Assembly (NCBI GenBank): GCA_001632435.1
Contig: KV423969.1
Location: 53,386 to 117,385 of the forward strand
Length of the DNA: 64,000 nt
Source: Calocera cornea HHB12733
Lineage: Eukaryota > Basidiomycota > Dacrymycetes > Dacrymycetales > Dacrymycetaceae
Direction: 5' to 3'
Part shown: positions 22,686-34,775 of the stretch, one piece after another
Layout: every line of letters begins with the position of its first letter
How positions within the stretch are numbered: the first letter of the stretch is position 1
Program-made: the position numbers and the translations under genes
Notes under the pieces: model-generated
What the model saw: the letters and a program-made list of their open reading frames with translations, nothing else
Database searches by the model: none
Told to the model about the DNA's origin: nothing

Positions 22686-22977
22686 TCGTCAAGCTTCGGG
22701 CTGAAGAGTAAGAAGAGAACAGGCAGGGTCAAGACAGCCCAAACGGAGATGGCGCAACGGCCCCCCACGGCAAGGCCGCTCGATGATCGGGCCGTGCAGT
22801 TGCGGCCATGACGTACACAGGGACCGTGGCCAGTCGCCCGACCCCACCGCCCCTAGGGCTAGGGCCGTCCACCCTGAGCCTGCGCATACACCCACCTTCC
22901 GTCCCCCTGACCCTTCTCTCTCTCTCTCTCCTGCTTGGTGTATTGGCTCTGTAGCTGGACGAGGTTGTGATATTACT
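22686..22977. promoter_or_regulatory. short divergent promoter between FUN14 (-) and Sac2-like (+) genes
   Basis: The two start codons are 292 bases apart. The region has a TC microsatellite (TCTCTCTCTCTC near 22918-22930). I see no clear TATA box. Confidence 0.55.
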
Positions 22978-25900
22978 ATGGCCCTATTCGGACACCAGCC
23001 TCTGCGGGAGGGATCAATCGGCTCTATGAGCGAGCTGGGCGCCCATGGCCTCCCGCCCTCCCTCACCGTCCCCGCCGTACCGCACCCGTCGCCGCACTCC
23101 AAGCTCGCGCTCATCTCGACGCCCGAGGGGCTGCTCATTGCTCCTGCTGCCACGGGTGGGGAGAGCGTGGAGGTAGCGAGGATTGCGTGGGGGAAGGAGG
23201 GGAAAGTGGGGATGATGAAGACGAGGAACCCGTATAGGGCCGGACATGCTACGGTGCCGGGCATTGTGGGCGTTTTGCACCTGTTCAATCGTGAGTACCT
23301 CTCCCCTGCTGTGGAATCATAAACATTGACCTATCGGTTCTAGTGTCGTACCTGCTTGTGGTGTCTACGGCAGTGCAAGTCGGGAACCGTAAGCCCCTTC
23401 TCCGGCCTTCGTGCACATCTCTGACCCCCGCACAGTCCTCGACCCGAGCCGCACCATCTACTGCGTGAAAGACGTGACCGCGATCCCGCTCGAAGAGTCC
23501 AAAGCGAATGCCTCACTCAAGCTCCTTCTGCGCAAGTCGGGCGGCAGCCCCCTGGCTGAGGAAGATGAGTACGACTCGGACTCCACCACGGACACGGAGG
23601 ACGGCGACGCCGCCTCCATCGTCGAGCCAGATGTGGCCCAGGCCGTGACGCTCTCCAGCACCTCCGCCCCTCAGGGCACACTCAAGCCTCCCTCAATAGC
23701 CGTAAGCACAACCCCTTCCGCATCTCCCGAACGCCCAAAGGCACTCCCAGACATGGCCCGGCGCCTCTCCTTCTGGCGCAAGGTCGCACGGCGCCAGCAG
23801 CCCCTGCCCGCCCCTATACCCCCCCTAGCGGAGGAGATGCCCGCGCCCGACCCGCCGGCGCTGGAGAAGAACCCCGCGGCGGCCGCGACGCTCGATGCTG
23901 CTGGTGGGCCTGAGGAAGACGGGGCGGCACATGGCACAGTGCCGACGCGGTACGAGCGGCTGGCGGATGTGGAGCGCAAGGTCGTCCGGGAGTGCATCAG
24001 GCTCTGGACACAAGGGGGCATGTTCTTCGCGTACGACTTTGGTGCGCCCTCTTTCTTCTCCTTACCAACCCCAGCGAGCTGAGCGCACACACCCAGATAT
24101 CACCCGCGGACTGCAGCGGAAATACGACATGAACACTGCTAAGCGGCAGCAGGAGGATATCCTCACGGAGATTGCGGGCCCAAAGTCCTCAGGCTTCGTC
24201 CCCGAGGTCGTCAAGCCGTTTACGGAGCCGAACGCGCAGCTGCCGCTCTGGAGGCGGATCGACCAGAAGTACTGGTGGAATAGGAGCTTGATGGCGGACT
24301 TTCTCGAGGCGGGGGTATGCTCCCTTCCCTCTTCGTTCATGCGCGATGGAGCTTACAGAGCCTCCAGCTGCACTCCTACGTCCTGCCGATAATGAACGGC
24401 TTCGTGGAGATGTCGACCTTCCACCTCCCCGTGCCCTGCTCCGACCCCGAGCCGGAGATCGTCCCCGTGAAGTTCACGATCATATCGCGCCGGGCCTGCC
24501 TCCGACCTGGGCTGCGGTACCAGAGACGCGGGGTGGACGATCACGGGAATGTGGCCAATTTCGTGGAGACGGAGGCGATCGTTTCGGTGGAGGTGGGTGC
24601 GATCGCCTGGGAGGTTATGATCGTTCCTGATACTGTACCAGCGCGATGGGAGGAAGAATGTATTTTCATATACCCAGATCCGAGGATCAAGTAAGCATGC
24701 CCCTCCGTTCCCTTGCTTACGCTGACCAGAAGCTCTCCAGTACCACTGTACTGGAGTCAACCACAACCCGGTCTCCAGCTCAAGCCTATACCCCGACTTG
24801 ATCGGCCCCTTGCCGATTCCTCCGATATCATGCGAAAGCATTTCGTGAAGTTGACCCACTACTGGCCGATTGTGAGCCTGCGCCGGCTTGCGTGTGCTGC
24901 TTGCTGATACGAAAGTCAGACTATTGTTAACTTAGCGGAAATTACGGGGAAGGAGGCAGTCGTCACACTCGCATATCGGGAATTGGCACAAGGGCTGAAC
25001 ATGAAGGAAGTCAAATATCACGAGTAGGCGCCGCTCTCCTGCTCTGGCGAGTATCCACTTATCCCAACGCCAGGTTCGATTTCCATCACGAGTGCAAGGG
25101 CATGAAGTGCGTACAAGTTGGCCAGGTCACCTCGCTTTCGCTGACCTTACAGATATGAGAATATCTCGAAGCTCATAACTGCGCTCAATTCCACTTTCGC
25201 CTCCCAGGGGTGAGCAATCTGCTCATTCAGACTGACCTCACTAATGCGACTGGCAGGTTCTTCTGGGCCAACGGGGACGACGTACTGAACGAGCAGAAAG
25301 GCACCTTCCGCACAAACTGCATCGACTGCTTGGACCGTACAAATGTCGTCCAGGTGCGTGTACGCATCCATGATTGCCTGTGTTATACTAAGTGGTAACT
25401 ACAGTCTGCATTCTCACGATATGTCCTGGAGCAACAGCTCCAGGCAGCTGCTTTGCTTGGTGTTTCAGACAGAGGCAAGACAGAGCAGGAGATGGTGTTC
25501 AATACTGTTTGGGCCAACAATGGTGATGCCATCAGCCGAGCATAGTAAGTCCTGCTCAAGGCGTGCTGGGAAACAGGGCTGACCCGCTCGACAGTGCTGG
25601 AACCTCCGCACTCAAGGGAGACTTCACCAGGTGAGCCTCTCCGGACCTGGAATTCCCGTTTATAAAACTGAAGCCCTTGTAGAACTGGAAAGCGCGATAT
25701 CAATGGGATGCTGAATGATGGCATGAACTCGCTTGCGCGGTTGTACTCCTCTGCATTCGCGGACTATTTCACGCAAGCGGTGATCGACTTCTCAATGGGT
25801 AATCGCAATCTCTCGGTATTCAGCGAGTTCCTGGAGAAGTTACAGTCTACCGACCCCGGGGAGATGTTGCATCTCTCTAAGATTCGAGCGGCAGCAAGTA

Positions 25901-26831
25901 CGTGACCGGTGTCTGTTCCGAGGGATCCCAGCTCACGGAATGTCAACAGTCGAGACGTGCGCCTCTCACGTACTCTCAGAAGGCGAGGTGCTTCTGGGCG
26001 GTTGGACCTTGTTTTCACCAACAGAGCTTGACGCCAAGGTCGGCAAGAGCTTCGAGGAGAAAATCCTGCTGCTCAGCCCGCTGGCTTTGTACATCAACGT
26101 AAGCGCAGCCTTCCCGGAGCGTGGTTCACTGTAACTAAGCACTTTGCAGAGCTACGACTATGCGCTTGACAAGGTTGTCATGGCCACGCGAGTACCACTG
26201 GCGGACATAGTCAGTATCCAGAAGGGTGAGCACTTTCGTAACGACGCGCAAGCGGCAGACTACTCACACCGCAGAAGGGGCATACATTTTATCGACACTT
26301 CAGGAAGCAGCACGCGACCCAATGGAGAACTATGGTCTGTTGATCACCTGGAAAACTAGTCACCTCACACGACGGATAACGAGCTACTCGTTACGGAACA
26401 AGCCGGACGCCATTGACGTACAAGACGTAAAGGCCAAGAAGGGGGCCATACGACCTGGAATATCACGGAGCAACACTGCATCATCGCTCGGCAAAGGCGT
26501 GCCAGAAGATACACAATTCGCGGCGTTCAAAGCACTTCCGACGAGCACCTCGACTGCGGGACGCGACTTGGACGTTGTCCCTGTTACTTCTTGCAGAAAC
26601 GCGGTTGACGTCATTGTTGACACCATCGTACGAGCTTGTAAGGACACAGAAGCTCCGGTGAAGAAGGAGTTTGTGCGGGTGCAAGACATTATAAGGTTAG
26701 CTTTCATGTGCCTGACACGCGTAACATTCCAGCTGACGCTGGGGCATAAATTAAGCTTGGCCGAGGCGCAGCGGGAGACATCGGTGTACGCCAAGCTGGA
26801 GTACTATCTGAAGCGCAGGCTGTGGTTGTAA
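22978..26831 (+). CDS. Sac-domain phosphoinositide phosphatase, Sac2/INPP5F-like
   Basis: It removes phosphate from phosphoinositides on the cytosolic face of membranes. The catalytic CX5R motif is complete at 25318-25338 in [10 protein letters not shown]. Upstream Sac blocks are [20 protein letters not shown] and [13 protein letters not shown]. Downstream are [20 protein letters not shown] and a segment that fits the hSac2 domain ([14 protein letters not shown], then DIVSIQKG). That domain separates it from plain Sac1 proteins, and I see no C-terminal membrane segments. A Ser/Glu/Pro-rich insert at about 23560-23930 splits the N-terminal half. I see more than ten introns of about 50 bases. 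The start MALFGHQPL at 22978 is the first in-frame ATG. Stop at 26831. Confidence 0.9.
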
Positions 26832-27415
26832 TATTGTTGCTGCTCTGTGTAGAGAAAGCGACACCGTGGGTTTATTGCATTGGCTTGCGAAAGCGAGAGA
26901 ATAATTACAAGGAGAGAGTCATTTACCAATACGAAAAACACTAGTACAAACTGCACCGCAGCTGGCGGCGGCAGTGAAGGCGCGGGAAGAGGGTGCATGC
27001 GAAAGTGCAGCGGATGATGTAGGGTGGCGAGGAAACGAGGAATTGTCTATGACAGATAGGCAGGATAACATAAGTCAAGGAAGGGTTGGGGGTGCGTGAG
27101 GATAATAGGGGAGAGCAAGGGGGGTATTGGGAGAGCTTGAGTGGGTATCACTTCCGACGCCGAGAGAGATCCGATGAGAGAGGGTGAGAGGGCATGTTGG
27201 GTTTGCGAGAGCGTCATGATTACCGCTTACGAGCGGGAATAATAACATAGTACGATATATAATCCGTGGGGGTGTATGAGGGGCCAGAAGCCCCTCCTGT
27301 CAAGAGTGCATTATCCGTCCAAGTCGGTTCGAGTCGGTCCGAGTGCAGTCAAGAGTCCAAATTAGTCCAGTCCAGTCCAGCACCGGCCAGGCCTACTGCA
27401 GCCGGTCCGGTCCGG
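26832..27415. other. convergent 3' region
   Basis: This 584-base stretch separates two genes that end toward each other. It contains no gene that I can support. A repeated GTCGGTTCGAGTCGGTCC-like motif lies near 27320-27345. Confidence 0.6.
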
Positions 27416-30287
27416 TTATTTCTTGCCCGCGCTCAGGCCGCGCACAAGGTCCACAAAGCGCGTCTTGCGCTTGGCCGCCATCGTCTCGCTCTTTGTGAAG
27501 TCGGGCGGGGAGGTGCCCGTGGGCGAGCCGGTGAGGGCGGCGACCCCGTGCCTCTCGCAGAGCTTGCGGCCGGCGACCTCCCAGTAGTCCTCGAGCTTCT
27601 CCCCGCAGCCAGGGTCGTCGCACACCAGGTGCTCGGGGTGGTAGCGCAGCCCCGAGTGGGTGACGGCGCACGCGCCCTCGATCGGCTCGCCACACGCGGG
27701 AGAGGCGCAGAGAGAGCCGTTCTTGGCGTGGTAGTGGTATGCGCAGTAGGGCTTTCCGTCAAACACGTAGAAGGTCTTGTCCGGGAAGGGTTTTTTGCAC
27801 GCGTCGCACGAGAAGCAGTCGCGGTGGTACTTGCCCTTGAGCTGGCCGTCGGAGGACGAGACGGCGTGCCGCTCGATGGGGAGTTCGCAGCGGCGGCACT
27901 TGGGGAGGTACATCTCCTTCCAGTCGCGCTCGCAGAGGACGCCTGAGCCCTCGCGCTGGATCCAGCGGCCGTCGCGGATGCGCTCGCCGCACTTTACGCA
28001 CGTGCGCTCCTTCCGCCGCCGCTCCTTGGCCTCCTTCGTCATCGCTGCAGGGGTGGTGAAGCTCCGCTGGGGCAGCTTGATCTTCTCCCTGTCCCTGTCG
28101 GAGGGCGGGGCGGCCGTGGCCGACGCGGGCTCCTCGAGAAGCGTCTCCATGATCGTCTCGATCGCACCGGTGGACTTGGAGGTCGTGCGCGGGCTGCTGC
28201 CGAACGAGGAGGAAGAGACCGAGGAGTGCTGCCTGCTGCCCGAAGACCCATGGCCAGGGAAGACGAGCTCGTTGCTCCCCTGCGAGTACATGCTCGCGAC
28301 CGAGTTGACGGGCTGGCGGGCGGTGCGGAGCGCCGAGGGGCCCGGGTCGGTCGGGCTGCGCTCCGGGCGGGTTTTGGCAGCCTTGCGCAGCGAGCTGGCG
28401 GAGGAGGAGTGAGAGTCCCTCTGCCTGTATGCGAGCTCGCTCATCTGGGGTGAGGAGGGGATGGGCGAGGGCGGCAGGAGCGGGGAGGCGACGCTCGGCG
28501 CTGATGAGGAAGGGCTGGGCGTGGGCAGCTGCGGCGGCTGCGGCTGGGTCTGCACGGTGGGCTTGCCCGCGAGCTGCTTGTACTTCTCGAAGAAGGGCAG
28601 GCGGGGTGTTGTGGACGGGGAAGGCGCGGGGGCGTCGATAAGCGCCCCTTTTGGCGGGAGGGGAATTGTTAGCGGAGCACGCTCGGCGCGGTCCGAGGTG
28701 GACGCGAGGGAGGAGACGGAGGCGAGGGAGCGCTTCTTCTCGGGTATCTTGAGGGGGACGATGACGGGGAGCTCGAGGGAGGGGCGGCTGGCGGAGGGCC
28801 GGTCGGGCGAGGTGCGGTCCGTTGAGGGGTGGTCGAAGGAGGGCCGCCGTATTGACGGAGCGTCGATGGAGGGCCGCCTCATTGACTGACCGTCTATTGA
28901 AGGACGGTCCAATGATGGCCGGTCCTCCGAGGGCCTGTCCAGCGACGCCTTCCTCTGCGTGATCATCCCGTCCATTGACGGCCTGTCCATCCCCATCCCT
29001 AGCCTGTCCACGCTCGGCACGTCCATACTCGGCCTGGGCGACGGGTCCGGGGTGGGCCCCACACTCGCCGGCAGGGGCAAGCTCGCAGCCCCGAGCAGCT
29101 GGAGCTCCTCGCGCTGTGCGGGGGCGGAGCTGGCGTTTGAGGGCCTGCGGGCAGGGTTGAGCGGGGAGGGTGTGCGCGCAGGTGGGTAGGTCGGAGAGGG
29201 GTGGGTGAGAGAGGCGGGGGAAAGCGGGGAGTGGGGGGAGTGCGAGGAGAGGGAGAGGAAGGAGGGGGAGCCTGCCGCACAACACACACACGCATACATG
29301 TCAGTCAACAGGTTTAGGAGAGGAAAATGGATGAAACGCACCCTGCGACCCCTGCCCTCCTACAGGCAGCACATTAGCCCCTTCAACATCTACGGGCGCA
29401 AGATGATGCTGCCTCAACCTCGGCGGCGCCTGCCGATGGGCGAACATGGCGGCCTGAGCAGCAGCAGCAAACGCGCGCCGGCCGACGCCGGCCATGCCCG
29501 CGCTGCCACCGCTGGCCGTGTCCGCTGGCTGGGAGTAGGACGCGTGCGGGAGGTGCTGGCCGGGCTGGAGGTGGAGCTGCTGCTGCTGGTGTTGCTGGGG
29601 GGGAGCGAGCTGCTGCTGCTGCGGGAGGGTGTGCTGGTGGGAAGCGAACGACGGGTGCGGGTGGTGGGCGAGCGAGTGGGAGGGCTGGTGTGCCTGTGCG
29701 TGGGGCCGGAGTGGCGGGTGGGCAAGCGAGCGGGAGGAGTGGTGCGACGGGACGGGGGAGGGGATGCGCTGCTGCTGCTGGGTCCTGTTCGCGGTTGGGG
29801 AGGAGAGGGAGGCGGGGGAGTGGGAGCGCGCCTGGGAGTGGTCTGAGTACGCGACGGAGGACTGGGACGGGTTGTGCACGTGCAGCGCTGTCGGCGTGCG
29901 GCCGGAGGAGGAGGGGGAGGACTTGCTCGCTGACCCCGGGAGGGGAGGGGGCACGGGCGAGGGCGTGCGGGCGAGTCGGACGGGGGTGATCGCGGGCGTG
30001 GGCAGGCCAGAGGAGCGCGTCGTCGCGAGTGACGCGGCTGGGGAAGGTGCGCGTGGGTGTGCGTGTGCTGGCTGGGAGGCTGCCGGCGTCGGTGGGCATA
30101 CGTGTTCTGCGAGCTGGTCGAGCGGGACTGGGAGGCCGCAGGAGGTGCACTTGACTGCGGGGAGGAGGGCGGACACGCGCAAGCTGTCCGCTGCCGGGGA
30201 GGGTGCGAGTGTGTTGGTCATTGTCGTCCGTTGCTGGATGTCGGGGAGCAGGTGGGCCGGAGGGTGCTGGACTGCGACGGCGGCCAT
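27416..30287 (-). CDS. LIM domain protein, paxillin-like
   Basis: Fungal relatives (Pxl1 type) act at sites of polarised growth and septation. Two main exons join across an intron at about 29287-29341. The first 550 residues are Ser/Pro-rich, with a run of imperfect DRPS/RRPS units (for example SLDRPSIDG). Near the N-terminus CTSCGLPVPLDQLAEHVC could be a small zinc knuckle. The C-terminal part has CVKCGERI...CERD, a possible incomplete zinc unit, then a full LIM domain (CRRCELPI, HRDCFSCDAC, PYCAYHY) and a second (CASPACGEPI, HLVCDDPGC, LCERHG). The tail SKTRFVDLVRGLSAGKK-like end is basic. The start could be 30287 or the internal ATG at about 30221 (MTNTLAPSP). Confidence 0.85.
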
Positions 30288-33200
30288 TCACGGGCGTGCG
30301 GCGTGCGAGGGGGGGGACGTGCACGCCTGCGTGCTGCGTGGGTTGCTCGAGGGGGGGGCTGACGAGGAGGAGGGAAGAGAAGGTGAGGAGGAGAGGGGGG
30401 CGAAGGGGAGCCGGGAGGACGGATAGGGCGAGGAGGGGGGGAGGGAGGATGGAAAGGCGCGAAGGAAAGGAAAAGGAAGCACACGGGCCAAAGGGTTCTT
30501 CGCCCTTGTGGGTAGTGTGCTCAACGCTGTCGGCGGTGGCTAGGGTTGCGCCAAAGGGTTCATCGGGCGCGTGAATGTGCCCCGATAGCACTAGTAAAGA
30601 CAATATACTGCTGAGACACTAGGGCGAAATAAGCAGCGCACCGACCTGCTTGTGCTGTTGCTGTTTCCAGTCCACGTCCAGCGAGCGAGCAGAGAGCAGA
30701 GAAGGCGGTCAAGATACGCGTGTTTAGCTCTCGTCACTCGTCCAGCGCGCAACTAACTCCCACTACCTTCGCACCACCACCCACTCCGGAATGCCTCAGC
30801 GCGCGGAGGAATGCATCCCACGCCGCACCGCACGACGTGGCTCGTCCCTCCGTCCGCGCGTCCGTCGTCCCCTACGCGCACGCGCCGTTGCCTCCGCCGG
30901 CTCCTGCTGGAACGTCCGGGGATGCTTCGAATCGCTGCCGGCTGGGCTTGGACGACGACGGTGTCTCGCAGCTCGTTGCGCGTGCTTGGAGGGACGTTCC
31001 CAGTCCAACCTGGGAGGAGAAGGCGGCGAGCAGCGGGCCGGCACTGCTCATGTAACTACCTTACTTCCCCTGCTCACATATTGCACAACCAGCCCCTGGG
31101 CCTTGTTGCCATCCCATCCCCGCCCGGGCATGCCGTAACCCCGCGCTGCCACATCTGACATCTCCCCAGCTCCCACCCAGCCCGACACGGCAAGGCCATT
31201 GTTATCCTCTCGTCATTGTTTACCTTCCGCCGCCCGCGCCACATCCGTGACGTGCTCTCGAGCCGTATGGCCAGCTGACAGGCTCGTCCCACGCCGGATC
31301 TCCAACTAGCCCAGCCTAGCGTCTAACGTTGCCACCCGCCCAAGCCAAAGCAGCACACAGGCGCACCAGACAAACTCTATTGTCAACCACATGAAACACC
31401 TAACGCAACGCACCGATCAACATCCACTCTCAAAGGACGTTGTTTACCTCCCCCTATCGCCGTCGCACTTGTGGTACCTGCAGCATATGTAGTACGATAC
31501 AGAAGCCCCAAGAGGCTTCCTTTCGAACCGGTCTAGCGAGCCTTCTGTCGTACAGCACAGCACAGCACAGTGCAGTAAGAGAATTCTAGCTCCGCCAGCA
31601 GGGCCGGAACCGCCACAATCATTATCCCCTTATCCCCCTCCTAAATCCCAGCGCGATCAGCAGCCATCAGCGACGATCAGCAGTGATCGGTCGTGATCAG
31701 ACACGCAGGACGCGACGCGACGCGACGTGGGGCTTCGAAGCAGATGGACGGATGGACAAATGGGCAGAGCAGAGATAAGAATGGCCCATGGCGCGCGCCT
31801 TTATGGGTTCTTTACTTTCCGCGATTCTGCGTTTTCTGCGTTTTCTTCGCTTGCGACTTTCCAGCGTCGGAGTTGCATGGGTCTATCTTTGTACGCGTTG
31901 CGCGAAATCAGTATAGGCCTCGACTTTTTTCACTATCACTAACTTATCACTATCGCACTATTTTACAATCAGTCTCGCCCGCATTCCTGCTTTTCGACAG
32001 CGTTGGCGCTTCCGTCCCTCCCTCCGTCCCTCCGTTCCTGCTGTGTGCGTGCCTTGCCTGGCTCTGGCTCCTCAGCCGAGCGCCGAGCCCGGGCGCCACA
32101 CCGCCCCTCTCTCGGCACCAAGTCAAACGTTCGCTGGACCATGGTCATCGCCATATGCTTCTCCTCGGTGCGCTTGCTGCGAGCAGCCTGCACGGCTGCC
32201 TCTGCTCGCTGCCTCCAGGCCGGGTGCTCGGATGCTCGGTAGAGGTGGCCAAAAGCAGGTAGCCCAATGCCGAATGCCTCAGTGACGAAAAAAACCGACA
32301 CATAAGCTTATAGATTTGCGTCACCGCCTACCCTTTCCTGCCTTCCTCTGTCCCCCTTTCCTGCCTTCCTCACTTCGTATTACCCCTCCTGTGGCGTCCC
32401 CTGCCGCATCCGGCTACCGACGCTGCGGTGATCGGGCACTGGACCCTTACGGTGATTCTGTGTTATGTGGTGCGTGGCTGACAGCTGGGGAGGAGGGGGG
32501 AGTGTCAGGGCGGCGCGGCGGCGAGGGCCGGGGTGCTGGTCAGCGGGGATGAATAATAGCACAGTAGTTTTCAGTTTTATTTTCATTCTCATTATTAGGC
32601 AGAGGAGTCTCAGGGCCATGAATCATCGAAGTCCAAACCGCAGAAGCAGAAGGAGAAGCGCACCGGGTACGTTCCAGAATTGTTCGCTGTCCAGAGAGAG
32701 GAGCCAGGACCAGGACAGAGGAGAGCGCGAAACACGAATGAATTGATCGCCGGACGTTGGCTTGTCCAAGCTGCCGTAACCGGCGTCTTTATCTTCTCCT
32801 TCCAGAGTTCCAGATTTCCAAAATGTCCGGCTTCCGCCGGGAGCTGTTTTTGTGCTTGGGTGCGGCGACGCAGAAGCATACGACGACGGCGGAAGGCGAA
32901 AGTGAAAGGGAGAACCGGAAGGGGAAACGTGGACGGGCAGCAACGGCCGTGGCCGGTCGTTATGCAGTTCATCACTCGCTCTCCCTCTGTACCGGAGCAG
33001 CGACCCTTGCGCCTTTGCGCCCATTAATGAATCGCAATGCACAGCCACTGATCCGGATGTGCGGACGAATTGTGCGAGCTGGGTGGGTGGCGCGAGCGGG
33101 CAGGGTTATGGCGGGGACGGGCAAGGCGGCCAGCCGAATCCGAGCGAGCGGTTGCCCGTTTCATCCGGGGGACCCCGCTCGCACGCTCATTACTCGCGCA

Positions 33201-33336
33201 CCATCCTCCGCTGCGCCTCTCATTACACTCACCCTCACACTGCGCGCTCCCATTCCGGCCGTCGCCCGTCGTTCATTGTTCCCCGTTTCTCCCTTCTCTC
33301 TGTTTCCAAATATAGGACCTGGGAGCCAACAAGGCC
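30288..33336. other. 3-kb intergenic region, no gene supported
   Basis: It lies between the divergent LIM and membrane-protein genes. Several frames of about 80-230 codons exist, but none has recognisable content, consistent codon use or intron pattern. A CTTATCACTATCGCAC stretch near 31945 and a CGGTGATCGGTCGTGATCAG-like run of GATCAG repeats near 31655-31700 are the only local structure that I see. A non-coding transcript cannot be excluded. Confidence 0.5.
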
Positions 33337-34544
33337 ATGCGATGCTTCAAGTACGCAAAATGGCTCCTCCTGGTGCTCATCCTCTGGCTATGTGCGCACA
33401 CGTCTCTCCCATACGCGCGCGACACGCCCAGCTGACCGTGGATGTCATATGACTCGATCGATCAGCATTAGCCATCGTGTACCTCACCCTGCCCCCCGGC
33501 GAGTGCGTCGACAATGACATCACCTTCGCCCAGCAGCTGGCGGACGGAGACGCCCTCCAGCGCGTGTACCAGTATGCCCCCCTTCCCTTCCCTCTCCCCG
33601 AACGCGAGGACTGACGGAGAAGCAGCACGGAGGAGTTCATACCGCGGGAGTACCGCCTTCCGCGCGTGCGGCGACGCCTGTATCTGGGCCTCAGGTTCGC
33701 GTTCGACAGGCACTCTGGCGTCCTCAGGATCCGGAACGAGGAGGTGCCTCTCCTCCCGCTGCTCGCCCCTCCCTCCCCTTCCTCCCCCGCCCCTATCACG
33801 GCCGATGCCGGCGACGCACAACACCCACACGACCCCTCACGCCACTCCAGGCTCGTCATCCCCTGGGCAAAACTAGGCGACACGGACGGCGTGAACATGC
33901 CCTGGCACCCAGTGGGCGACGCCGTGCTCCTGTACGCGCTGGTCTCGCGCGAGTGGGGGCGGATTCTGCTCACCGTCGAGCGCGCCGTTACCCCGCCCAC
34001 TGACGCGCAGGAGGGTGAGGTGGTGCTCCACGTCGTGCCCGCACGGATGGCCACCCAGAGCGAGGGCACAGAGGACGACGCGGTGCCGCTGGGGATGCCG
34101 CCGCTCGCGAGCCTGTATTTCCTGCCTTCCCCGGAAGGGGCGGAGGGGTACACGCTCGCGCGCGTGCACTTCCCTCCCTCACCCAAGTCGTTCGGGACGA
34201 GCAGCTACTTCCCCCTCCGGCGCGCCCTGCTGTCCGTCCTCGCCCCGAGCGCGATGCTCGCCATGGCCCTGGCGGAGCTGGCCGGGCAGCTGATCAAGTT
34301 CGCCCTGATCGGCCTGGGGATCGTGGCACTGCTGTGGATTGCGCGCGAGCTGTGGATGTCGCGGCACGACGGTGAGACGGGGGAGGGGGAGGACGCGCGG
34401 GAGCGACAGACGGCCGTGCTGCGGAAAGCGCTCAGGGAGGTGCTCGGGCCGCTGTATGCGCCCAGGGAGGGGGGGCGGCAGAGGGAGAGGAGCGCACGGA
34501 CGTTGGGTGATGAGGAGAGGATGGAGGTCAAGGAGGAGGTTTAG
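33337..34544 (+). CDS. membrane protein of unknown function
   Basis: I do not recognise this family. An N-terminal hydrophobic stretch (KWLLLVLILWLCAHTS) may be a signal anchor. An intron of uncertain borders (about 33390-33470) leads to AIVYLTLPPGECVDNDITFA, and a second intron follows near 33570-33625. The middle has REYRLPRVRRRLYLGLRFAF and a Pro-rich loop. Near the C-terminus LIKFALIGLGIVALLWIARE is a strong membrane segment, followed by a charged cytosol-type tail rich in Arg and Glu. Seen together, this suggests a protein with a large lumenal or extracellular domain between two membrane segments. No catalytic motif is visible. Confidence 0.65.
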
Positions 34545-34775
34545 CTCGCTCGGGGTAGGTACCGCATATATGCTGTTGGATATTGGATATCGGCTTCCGG
34601 AGAGTGTACGAGTAGGTTACCCCGCAGATAGCGGCGCACAGAGGTGGGCATGTACCGTAATCTCAACCATTTGGACTGTCCATTGAGGATGTCGCGGACG
34701 TTGCGCGCCAGTGTATTGTACAACAGGTTTCACACACGGGTATAGGGTATCATATCCACTTTCCTTTCTGCACCT

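Noticed and set aside
27759..29291. 510-codon minus-strand frame overlapping the LIM gene
   Set aside because: It is a shifted reading of the same strand. The LIM cysteines are only in the other frame.
29383..30603. 406-codon minus-strand frame in the LIM N-terminal exon
   Set aside because: Pro/Arg/Ala-rich reading of the same exon in the wrong frame. The intron joins the other frame to the LIM part.
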